A DNA stretch of 11,793 bases from a bacterium (GTDB lineage: Bacteria; Patescibacteriota; Microgenomatia; UBA1400; PJMF01), in assembly GCA_900299155.1 (NCBI GenBank), contig OMIS01000022.1, forward strand, positions 1-11,793, written 5' to 3'. Positions 6,767 through 11,793 of this stretch are shown here, one piece after another. Position 1 is the stretch's first letter. Each line of letters opens with the position of its first letter. The position numbers and the translations under genes are program-made. Below the pieces are notes generated by a model. It saw nothing but the letters and a program-made list of their open reading frames with translations. It did not search any database and was not told the origin of the DNA.

Positions 6767-8821
6767 CTACTCAGCTAAGACAAGCACAAGATCATAAGTG
6801 CCTTGTGGGTCTTCATCTTTTGCTGATTCATCGAAGGTAGTTTTTAAGCTGGTTGCTTTTTCTAAAGTGCTAATTGCCGCAGTGTCTTTTTTCTTCATGT
6901 AGACAACAAAACCACTATCATACTTCCCTTTAGCGTTGCCTGCGGTAACTTTGCCCAATTTGGATTGTTCAATTTTTGTCTTGAATGTACCTGCATATCC
7001 CGCCTTGGTAGTTGCATTCACTACCAAAATTTTAAGATTGGTAGGAGCTTTGGTGGCAGATTCACTTGCCGCTGGAGTAGGCTCTGGAGTAGCAGTAGCT
7101 TGTGGTGTAGCTGTTGGTACTGGGGTAGTTTCTACTTGTACGACTGGAGTTTGTTCGGCTGACTCTGAACCAGAATACTTCAAGACAGCTAAACCTACTC
7201 CAACCCCAACTGCAATTGTTAAGCAAAAAACTGCTAAAGTAATAAAGATCATTTTTAACATATTTTGCACGCCCGACTTATTTTTTATTGTGGGCAGTGG
7301 GGTTGCAACTTTTGGTGCAACTACTGGCACAGTGGGTTGTTCTTGCTTTGATTGTGCCCCAACAAATTGTGTTAAGTCAATATCCTGGTTTTGCTTGGGT
7401 GACTCAATAACAGTAGGTACGCGTTCACCCTTTTTTACCGCTTCAGTAGCTTGTATAGCCAGCGAATCAGCAGGTGTTTCTGTAGGTTTACTGTCAGGAT
7501 TACCTGATGTTGGTGGTACTAGCGCACCTTTTTCCGGTGTGCTGGATGGTGGTAATACTGGAACTGGTGAAGTTGTTGCAGCGGGAACAGCAGTTGCAAG
7601 TGTAGCGGTTGCAGCACTAGTGACAAGAGGAGCCGCAGCACTGGCTGGTGTCACTGGTGGTGGTAGAACTGCTGGTGTCTGAGGTTTTTCTTCAACATCT
7701 TCCTCAGATTCTCCTGCATCTTCAGGATCTGTAGAAGCTTCTTTTTGTGCAAGTTCTTCTGCTTCTTTTTCAAGTTCTGCAGCATCGGCAGGTTCAAAAT
7801 CATCACCATTTTCTGCTTTTACTTCCGCTTTTGAAGATTCTGAAGAAGTGGCTGTAGCAAGTACTGGAGTAGCTGGCTTGGGTAATACTGCTTCTGTAGT
7901 ATCTTCGTCTGGGTCACTTCCCTGAGTAGTAGCTACTGCACCAAATGCAGCTATTTCTTCTGCTGAAGGTTTACTGAGCGGGAAGACCGGGACGGGATAA
8001 TCAGCAATTGCAAGCGTTTTGAATGAAAATTCTATGACTTCTTTAACGGATGCGGGCATCCGCTCTTCACTATCAGCACTTGTGGCCATTTGTTGGATAG
8101 GAAGGGTTTTTTGAAGCGCATCCTTTAGTTTCTCTTCAATGAGTGGATTACTTAAGAGGTAAACGGTTTGAATACTAGGTTCAGAACCTTTAAGTGTTTT
8201 AATTGTTTCAGCAATACTTCCCACGTCATCAATTGGCGCGTATGATGCTTGATCAATACCAATATAGTGCTCACAGGCATATAAATGAGTGCCCATCTGC
8301 AAAACGCTGATGGATGGCTCAAGAGAAATTAAGGATTTAATTGCCCAGCTGAGTGGAGATACGCCACTAATAGTAATTGCATGATCTACTGCAGCCACTC
8401 TGAGTGGCGCAAGTAATTCTTTTTCAATGGCAGAAAGCTGTACTCTGGAAGTACCACGGATCTCATTTAAGACAGCTGAGTCAATTAAATGACTGTCTTT
8501 CGTAATTCCCATTTGAGGAAACGTTGTACTTTGTAGAAACTCTTTAATAGCGGTATCTGACTTTTCTTTAATACTGACGATAGTGCTTGTAAATAGAAAA
8601 TCAGGCAAAATAATGTGGTAGTTCTCTCCTGATTCAAGTTTACTGAACAGTTTTTGAATATTCTCAGCAGTAAACGCATCTTCGGTCATGAAACTGCCAT
8701 TTACCTGGGTGAATGAGTGAATTGAAAACGTATATGGCTTCTTACTTGGCAAGCCTTCAGCTATATAAGCCACATCAGGAAATATATAGAGTAATTTTTT
8801 TGTGTCGATCATTTTCTTCAT
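6767..8821 (-). CDS. Membrane protein: PilM-like N-terminal region, disordered linker, one TM, LytR_C domain
   Basis: This 684-residue protein has no recognised name. Residues about 10-270 resemble a degenerate actin-like/PilM fold (VAAVDHAITISGVSPLSWAI at 142-161, then VLQMGTHLYACEHYIGIDQ at 173-191). No clear ATP-binding phosphate loops are visible. Residues 285-510 are a low-complexity linker, first Glu/Asp/Ala-rich, then Pro/Thr/Ala-rich. One membrane helix lies at about 522-547, preceded by Lys (N-terminus inside). A second Pro/Thr linker leads to a C-terminal domain (about 595-684) of LytR_C type: LKILVVNATTKAGYAG, then YDSGFVVYMKKK, ending YDLVLVLAE. In LytR-Cps2A-Psr proteins this domain sits outside the cell beside a cell-wall ligase domain, which is absent here. 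A role in envelope or pilus organisation is a guess. The true start may be Met4 (8812), because a TATAAT overlaps the first ATG. Confidence 0.75.
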   Translation of the reverse strand: MKKMIDTKKLLYIFPDVAYIAEGLPSKKPYTFSIHSFTQVNGSFMTEDAFTAENIQKLFSKLESGENYHIILPDFLFTSTIVSIKEKSDTAIKEFLQSTTFPQMGITKDSHLIDSAVLNEIRGTSRVQLSAIEKELLAPLRVAAVDHAITISGVSPLSWAIKSLISLEPSISVLQMGTHLYACEHYIGIDQASYAPIDDVGSIAETIKTLKGSEPSIQTVYLLSNPLIEEKLKDALQKTLPIQQMATSADSEERMPASVKEVIEFSFKTLAIADYPVPVFPLSKPSAEEIAAFGAVATTQGSDPDEDTTEAVLPKPATPVLATATSSESSKAEVKAENGDDFEPADAAELEKEAEELAQKEASTDPEDAGESEEDVEEKPQTPAVLPPPVTPASAAAPLVTSAATATLATAVPAATTSPVPVLPPSSTPEKGALVPPTSGNPDSKPTETPADSLAIQATEAVKKGERVPTVIESPKQNQDIDLTQFVGAQSKQEQPTVPVVAPKVATPLPTIKNKSGVQNMLKMIFITLAVFCLTIAVGVGVGLAVLKYSGSESAEQTPVVQVETTPVPTATPQATATPEPTPAASESATKAPTNLKILVVNATTKAGYAGTFKTKIEQSKLGKVTAGNAKGKYDSGFVVYMKKKDTAAISTLEKATSLKTTFDESAKDEDPQGTYDLVLVLAE

Positions 8822-8825
8822 TATA
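8820..8825 (-). promoter_or_regulatory. -10 box overlapping the start of the PilM/LytR_C-like gene
   Basis: A perfect TATAAT includes the first two bases of the upstream ATG. The expected transcription start, 7 nt further on, falls exactly on the A of the fourth codon, a second ATG at 8810-8812. The hexamer at -35 spacing (17 bp) is TTCAGC, 3/6. This argues for a leaderless mRNA starting translation at Met4. Confidence 0.5.
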
Positions 8826-8869
8826 GCAGTTAATCGACCCAGGCTGAAGATGATTTTTTATCTCCGTGC

Positions 8870-8875
8870 TATAGT
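8870..8875 (+). promoter_or_regulatory. -10 box for the PH-domain-like gene
   Basis: TATAGT ends 6 nt before the ATG at 8882, placing the transcription start at or next to the initiation codon. There is no Shine-Dalgarno sequence and no convincing -35 hexamer. With the minus-strand box at 8820-8825 it forms a compact divergent promoter region of about 60 bp. Confidence 0.45.
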
Positions 8876-8881
8876 ACAACT

Positions 8882-9577
8882 ATGGCAAATATTTTTACTA
8901 TTTCTCAGTTTGAGTTTCCCTATAGCTATCGATTCCCAGGCCAATCGACGGATGAACATATTCTCTACGTGACGCGTGAAAATAAAGTCATGTTGTGGGT
9001 GCGTCTGGTGGGTGTGATTGTAACGGCGGTGGTGATTGCTGTTTTGGTGATGATTTTAGGGACGCTTGTAGCACCATTTTTGGGACGGGGCGTGGCGTTG
9101 TCCTTTGAATTTATTGGGTTAGTGTGTGCTGCTGCATTTGGAATGGTGGGCTGGTGGTGGGTGTGGACTCTCTGGAAGCAAAGTTTGGCGCTGGTTACCA
9201 CACAACGGCTGGCGAAAATTATTTACACTACACCATTTAATCGTCATACCTTGTCTTTGCCGCTGGAAATGATTGTGGATACAGGTTCTTATACCAAAGG
9301 ATTTTCTCAAGCATTCTTTAAGCTTGGTACATTTACCGCCCGTTCCAGTGCCACGAGTTCTGGTGTATCCACTGAGGATGGAGACAGAGTAAATAAAAAA
9401 TACTTTTATATTGAAAATGTGGCGATGGCAGAAGATTTACAACACTATGTTAATAAATTACTGCAGGCGTTTCGGTATCATCGCGAAAAGCTCGAATCCT
9501 TCCGCCCATTTATCCCCCATCTCAAAGGTGCCAAACGCGAAGAGTTTATGAAACAGTACCCCGAGTATTGGAGTTAA
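8882..9577 (+). CDS. Two-TM membrane protein with a bacterial PH-like domain
   Basis: A 231-residue protein of unknown specific function. Two hydrophobic helices (about 38-66 and 75-98, the second ending WWWVWTLWK) are followed by a PH-like domain. That domain starts SLALVTTQRLAKIIYTTPFNRHTLSLPLEMI (about 101-131), contains a KLGTFTARSS strand (147-156), and ends with an amphipathic helix KKYFYIENVAMAEDLQHYVNKLL (about 172-194). The order TM-TM-PH, and a TxxRL motif leading into PF-x-R, fit the bacterial membrane-flanked PH family. The C-terminal 30 residues are basic and aromatic (FRYHREKLESFRPFIPHLKG). It is divergent from the LytR_C gene and convergent with the protease gene. Assignment to the PH family is from pattern only; the function is unknown. 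Confidence 0.75.
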   Translation: MANIFTISQFEFPYSYRFPGQSTDEHILYVTRENKVMLWVRLVGVIVTAVVIAVLVMILGTLVAPFLGRGVALSFEFIGLVCAAAFGMVGWWWVWTLWKQSLALVTTQRLAKIIYTTPFNRHTLSLPLEMIVDTGSYTKGFSQAFFKLGTFTARSSATSSGVSTEDGDRVNKKYFYIENVAMAEDLQHYVNKLLQAFRYHREKLESFRPFIPHLKGAKREEFMKQYPEYWS

Positions 9578-9617
9578 TCTAGTTTTGATGAATTATTGGC
9601 AAGAAAGCGTTGGAAAA

Positions 9618-10586
9618 TTATCGAACCCGTATTAAAGATAAATAGGCTTTATATGGCTTATTAATAATTGCTTTGATCCACTCAGTATATTTTGAAACAC
9701 GAGTATACACTCCTGGTATACCTGGACGGGCACATCCCTTTCCCCAGGATGTAATGCCTACGAGTTTTGCGGGGATAGTCTCAGTCATAGGGATAGTGCC
9801 TTGTAGAATAGACATCTCATGACTTGGAACAATTAATGGTCCACCACTATCACCGTCACAGGTATCAATGGTACGTTCTAGTGATCCAGCACAAATCATA
9901 TTTTCAGTAACCCTTCCTTGTCCACCATATGCAACGTCGCATTGTTCTGGGAGAATCAAAGATGTCTCAGCTACTAACAGTAGGTCAGAGAGGTTCCCAT
10001 CTTCTGCAACTCTCCCATATCCAGATAATTGAACCGCTGCATTTGTTGCTTCATCCGCTATACTACCGAGTTCTACTGGCGCTACTGCATGAGTAATCTC
10101 TGCAGGAGAAACCGCTAGGAGAGCTATGTCCGCATCATGACTTTGCGAATCGTAGTCTGGATGCATTATTACTTGATTTACCAAAACAACTTGTTCTTGT
10201 GGCTCAGTTTGATTGGAATTAAGGTCCCCCAAAGTAACAGTAATATCCTCTGGAAGTGCTGTATCACCTGAATTTGTCTGTATGCAGTGTGCAGCAGTCA
10301 GTATCCAGTTTTCTGCAATGAGTATACCTCCGCATAGATATACGTTACCATTTTTATATATGTCTAGATGTGCCTGCCAAGGAACTTCACCTTCCTCTGC
10401 AGGTCTACCACCCACTATGTTTCCATCAGATTCAGCAGCTTCAACGACTGAAGTATGTGCAGGAAGATTTGAGAGCCCCACTAGTAATACAAATGCCAGG
10501 CTACACTGTATGCTTATTTCCTTAAGCCAATCAAAAAAATGTTTTGGTTCTGATATATGTTTTTGTTGTGTTTCAATCTGATTCAT
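9618..10586 (-). CDS. Secreted trypsin-family (S1A) serine protease
   Basis: A 322-residue exported endopeptidase of the chymotrypsin fold. Residues 27-42 are a hydrophobic signal or anchor helix after an unusually long 26-residue hydrophilic N-region. The mature domain should begin at I57 (IVGGRPAEEGEVPWQ). The catalytic triad is H100 (LTAAHC), D153 (DADIALL) and S247 (GDSGGP). D241 at the base of the S1 pocket, with the SWG and GIPGVY strands, predicts cleavage after Arg/Lys. The three core disulfides are present (C85-C101, C216-C232, C243-C285). The residue before IVGG is Asn, not Arg/Lys, so classical tryptic self-activation is not expected. About 15 extra residues sit between GGPL and VGITSWG (252-275). 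It appears monocistronic. It could be a digestive, host-directed or maturation protease; context does not say. Confidence 0.95.
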   Translation of the reverse strand: MNQIETQQKHISEPKHFFDWLKEISIQCSLAFVLLVGLSNLPAHTSVVEAAESDGNIVGGRPAEEGEVPWQAHLDIYKNGNVYLCGGILIAENWILTAAHCIQTNSGDTALPEDITVTLGDLNSNQTEPQEQVVLVNQVIMHPDYDSQSHDADIALLAVSPAEITHAVAPVELGSIADEATNAAVQLSGYGRVAEDGNLSDLLLVAETSLILPEQCDVAYGGQGRVTENMICAGSLERTIDTCDGDSGGPLIVPSHEMSILQGTIPMTETIPAKLVGITSWGKGCARPGIPGVYTRVSKYTEWIKAIINKPYKAYLSLIRVR

Positions 10587-10594
10587 AACTTACT

Positions 10595-10600
10595 ATTATA
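10595..10600 (-). promoter_or_regulatory. -10 box of the protease gene
   Basis: TATAAT lies 8 nt before the ATG, so the transcript would begin one or two nt upstream of the start codon. A second TATAAT is at 10607-10612. No good -35 hexamer and no SD are visible. This is the same arrangement as at the 8812 and 8882 starts. Confidence 0.5.
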
Positions 10601-10717
10601 CCAAGAATTATAGGATGCTCATGCAGCAAAATTGGGAAGAAATTAAGATACGCCAAACGAGAATTACGAAGAACAACTATTACTAAAGTTGAATCTGGCT
10701 CAAGTAGTGCGACTTTT

Positions 10718-10780
10718 ACTTCATGTTAATTAAGTAAAACTAGGTTCTCTATAATTGTATGAACGTCGCATACATGAAGT
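10718..10780. repeat. Separated 9-bp inverted repeat
   Basis: ACTTCATGT (10718-10726) and ACATGAAGT (10772-10780) are perfect inverted copies 45 bp apart, in an otherwise gene-poor stretch (10587-10748). A nearby TGCGAC/GTCGCA pair interleaves with them, so the two cannot form one nested stem. This may be chance. No other element is seen here; a 28-codon open stretch at about 10653-10736 (plus) has no start codon. Confidence 0.3.
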
Positions 10781-10937
10781 GAAGGAAGTAAAAAAATATC
10801 ACTAACAGCATTAGTAAAGCTATTCTAAAAAGAATTACAAGAAACATTTCTTGACCTTTTGATAATTTTTTATTCTTAAACTCTTTATTAATTTTAGGAT
10901 TGAAAATCATCTGAAGAAGAAGCGGTGATGTAGGCAT
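10749..10937 (-). CDS. Possible small membrane protein
   Basis: A 62-residue frame with a Lys/Asn-rich N-terminal half (residues 13-29) and one strong hydrophobic helix at about 31-57 (MFLVILFRIALLMLLVIFFY). The basic-then-hydrophobic layout fits an N-in single-span microprotein. No Shine-Dalgarno sequence is seen, alternative starts exist at Met10, and AT-rich non-coding DNA often gives hydrophobic frames, so it may not be real. It lies between the protease gene and tRNA-Lys on the same strand as both. Confidence 0.3.
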   Translation of the reverse strand: MPTSPLLLQMIFNPKINKEFKNKKLSKGQEMFLVILFRIALLMLLVIFFYFLHFMYATFIQL

Positions 10938-10991
10938 ATTGGTATGATACCAGCTTTTTTATACAACATTGCGCTACACTTTTGTTGAAAA

Positions 10992-11021
10992 GCTCTCGCT
11001 GGGACTCGAACACTTTCCCAG
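10992..11021 (-). pseudogene. tRNA 3'-end-like remnant or hairpin downstream of tRNA-Lys
   Basis: In minus-strand sense this segment ends with a T-loop-like TTCGAGT, then CCCAG and CGAGAGC, the order of T-loop, T-stem 3' strand and acceptor 3' strand of a tRNA. A CTGGG that would complete the T-stem lies just upstream but is separated by an extra AAAGTG. Thirteen of fourteen bases around GGGACTCGAAC (plus sense) match the T-arm of the intact tRNA-Lys about 100 bp away. No matching 5' half is found upstream. CTGGGA/TCCCAG also forms a 6-bp stem that could act as a 3' hairpin for the tRNA transcript. Confidence 0.4.
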
Positions 11022-11088
11022 ATATAAAAAAGTTTTTGGAAAATAAATTGAAAACAGTAGGAAGGTTTTTGCGGAATCTTGAATTTTG

Positions 11089-11161
11089 TGAGTCCGCCGG
11101 GACTCGAACCCGGGACACAAAGCTTAAAAGGCTTCTGCTCTACCAACTGAGCTACGGACCC
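11089..11161 (-). tRNA. tRNA-Lys (anticodon UUU)
   Basis: A full cloverleaf of 73 nt folds by eye. The acceptor GGGTCCG pairs with CGGACTC (one G-U), the D-stem is GCTC/GAGC, and the anticodon stem GAAGC/GCTTT has one G-U. The loop is CTTTTAA with anticodon TTT at positions 34-36, the variable region is GTGTC, the T-stem is CCGGG/CCCGG, and the T-loop is TTCGAAC. The discriminator is A. The genomic bases after it read CA, so CCA is not encoded and must be added. It decodes AAA and, by wobble, AAG. Confidence 0.97.
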
Positions 11162-11182
11162 ATCTGATTTTATTCAGACTTT

Positions 11183-11209
11183 CTGCGTGAAACGCAGGCT
11201 GTAATTATA
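11183..11209 (-). promoter_or_regulatory. tRNA-Lys promoter (extended -10) and 5' leader hairpin
   Basis: TGATATAAT is an extended -10 element (TATAAT at 11204-11209 on the plus strand as ATTATA). Transcription would begin near 11196, at the edge of a perfect 6-bp hairpin CTGCGT/ACGCAG with a 3-nt loop (11183-11197). The pre-tRNA leader would then be about 35 nt and holds a second short stem, TCTGA/TCAGA, just before the mature 5' end. No good -35 hexamer is seen, which suits an extended -10. The rest of 11162-11273 holds nothing further. Confidence 0.5.
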
Positions 11210-11273
11210 TCAGGTACTTTCCAATAGGACTAGTAGTTGCCTGTCGCACTGCAAGCCGCCTTAATACGCATGC

Positions 11274-11711
11274 TCAGCGAGCCATAATTGGCAGAAAAAT
11301 CACTTGGTTTGGTTGTACTTGGATAGTAAAGGTAAGTTCCCCTTCATCAATAGTAATCTCGCCGTTTTGATTAAGGTCTTCACCTGAAAAGGGATATGTT
11401 TGGTGTGTGACTGGGTCTACAACCACTCCCTCTATAGTAATTGGCTGTGCAGCAAGATTAAGGCTGTTGATTTGTACTTCTACAACTTTTCCTAAAATCT
11501 CTATAGGAAAGGCTCTTCCGAGTCCGACAATAACTGATGTGGGTGATCCGTCAGTAGCCCCAAGGACAGCAGAAACTTCGAAGTCTCGTCCCATGTTACC
11601 CGACACTGTTACTCCGCTCAACAGGGTGTCAGCATCAGCAACCTCAAGTGTCCCAGTCGGTGCTTTGCTACTTGTTTCGATGAGCTGCACCATTGGTTGT
11701 TGTCGCAGCAC
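11274..11711 (-). CDS. Protein with a C-terminal EF-hand-like calcium loop
   Basis: A protein of at least 145 residues with no family I can name. It is rich in Val, Ile, Thr and Gly with few Lys, suggesting beta-sandwich structure. Residues 112-123 (DLNQNGEITIDE) match the 12-residue EF-hand calcium loop at every ligand position (D1, N3, N5, I8, E12), as found in dockerin-like and extracellular calcium-binding proteins. It ends FLPIMAR followed by TGA. The start is uncertain: GTG at 11711 has no SD, and the frame stays open back to 11756, where a TAA stops it, so the protein seems to lack its N-terminus. No signal peptide is visible, although the composition looks extracellular. It may be the 3' part of a larger gene broken near 11750. 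Confidence 0.55.
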   Translation of the reverse strand: MLRQQPMVQLIETSSKAPTGTLEVADADTLLSGVTVSGNMGRDFEVSAVLGATDGSPTSVIVGLGRAFPIEILGKVVEVQINSLNLAAQPITIEGVVVDPVTHQTYPFSGEDLNQNGEITIDEGELTFTIQVQPNQVIFLPIMAR

Positions 11712-11740
11712 TTGCAGAATAGTTTTGGGTCTTGTGACGT

Positions 11741-11791
11741 TTAGAGCGTCAGCGGGTTAGATTTTAAGTTGTCCAAAAGTACTTTATACAT
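11741..11791 (-). pseudogene. Possible frameshifted 5' part of the EF-hand gene
   Basis: A 16-codon frame from ATG at 11791 reads MYKVLLDNLKSNPLTL and stops. One extra C in the CCC run at about 11753-11755 would join it to the EF-hand frame as ...LKSNPADALNVTRPK. This may be a real frameshift, an assembly error or coincidence. The same bases include a TATAAA (11783-11788, plus sense TTTATA) that could be a -10 box instead of coding sequence. The window ends here, so the upstream context is missing. Confidence 0.25.
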
Positions 11792-11793
11792 TT

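Noticed and set aside
6936..7682. A 248-codon plus-strand open frame
   Set aside because: It is antisense to the Pro/Thr/Ala-rich linker and TM of the 684-residue protein. The low-complexity sense composition keeps the opposite strand open and gives a Val/Gly/Ala/Thr-rich translation with no recognisable domain.
10653..10736. Open stretch (plus) reading NENYEEQLLLKLNLAQVVRLLLHVN
   Set aside because: It looks like a protein C-terminus but has no start codon, is only about 28 codons after an in-frame stop, and cannot be tied to a family or to a joinable upstream fragment.
10941..10951. Palindrome GGTATGATACC followed by CAGCTTTTTT on the plus strand, as a terminator
   Set aside because: The usable stem is only 4 bp with a 3-nt loop, and no plus-strand gene ends upstream of it.
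10982..11167. 61-codon plus-strand frame across the tRNA
   Set aside because: It is a translation of the antisense strand of tRNA-Lys and of the tRNA-like fragment, a well-known source of spurious small ORFs.
574..11711. Alternative genetic code (UGA as Gly, as in Gracilibacteria/Absconditabacteria)
   Set aside because: All major genes are full length under the standard code with no internal TGA, and TGA ends the 11274 gene.
1..11793. CRISPR array, insertion sequence or toxin-antitoxin pair
   Set aside because: No regularly spaced direct repeats, transposase-like frame, terminal inverted repeats with target duplications, or paired small genes of those families are visible on either strand.

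Overview
The window is dominated by a complete F-type ATP synthase operon on the minus strand. It runs atpB-atpE-atpF-atpH-atpA-atpG-atpD-atpC (subunits a, c, b, delta, alpha, gamma, beta, epsilon) from about 6.65 kb down to 0.13 kb, in the canonical bacterial order and without atpI. Upstream and to the right lie accessory genes: a 684-residue membrane protein with a degenerate PilM-like region and a LytR_C domain (minus), a two-TM PH-domain-like membrane protein (plus), a secreted trypsin-family serine protease (minus), a doubtful small membrane ORF, a tRNA-Lys(UUU) gene (minus), and an EF-hand-containing protein whose 5' end is unclear near the right edge.

The organism is a bacterium with moderate to low GC (low 40s by eye) using the standard code. 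All long frames are open and TGA serves as a stop for the 11274 gene. Full-length but divergent ATP synthase subunits, anonymous membrane proteins and TATAAT boxes only about 7 nt from start codons suggest Patescibacteria (Candidate Phyla Radiation). This is an inference from style; no marker gene settles it.

The ATP synthase looks functional. The Walker A motifs of alpha and beta, the beta catalytic Glu, the alpha Arg finger, the subunit-a Arg and the c-ring Glu are all present. Three subunits are unusual. AtpH (delta) lacks the N-terminal helical-bundle domain and is instead two gapless 68-residue copies of the delta C-terminal domain. Subunit a carries an insertion of about 87 residues, acidic and His-containing, in the loop between TM2 and TM3. 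Subunit c has an AxAxAxG packing motif in helix 1, like the AxAxAxA of alkaliphilic Bacillus. Together they point to a remodelled peripheral stalk and proton path.

Two initiation styles coexist. Several operon-internal genes (atpE, atpF, atpA, atpD) have Shine-Dalgarno sequences. The monocistronic flanking genes (8821 minus, 8882 plus, 10586 minus) have -10 boxes placed so that their mRNAs would be leaderless or nearly so. The operon itself has a conventional promoter at 6706-6733 with a leader of about 50 nt. Stretches with no convincing gene are 1-126, 6648-6766, 10587-10748, 10938-11088 and 11162-11273; their visible elements are listed as features.
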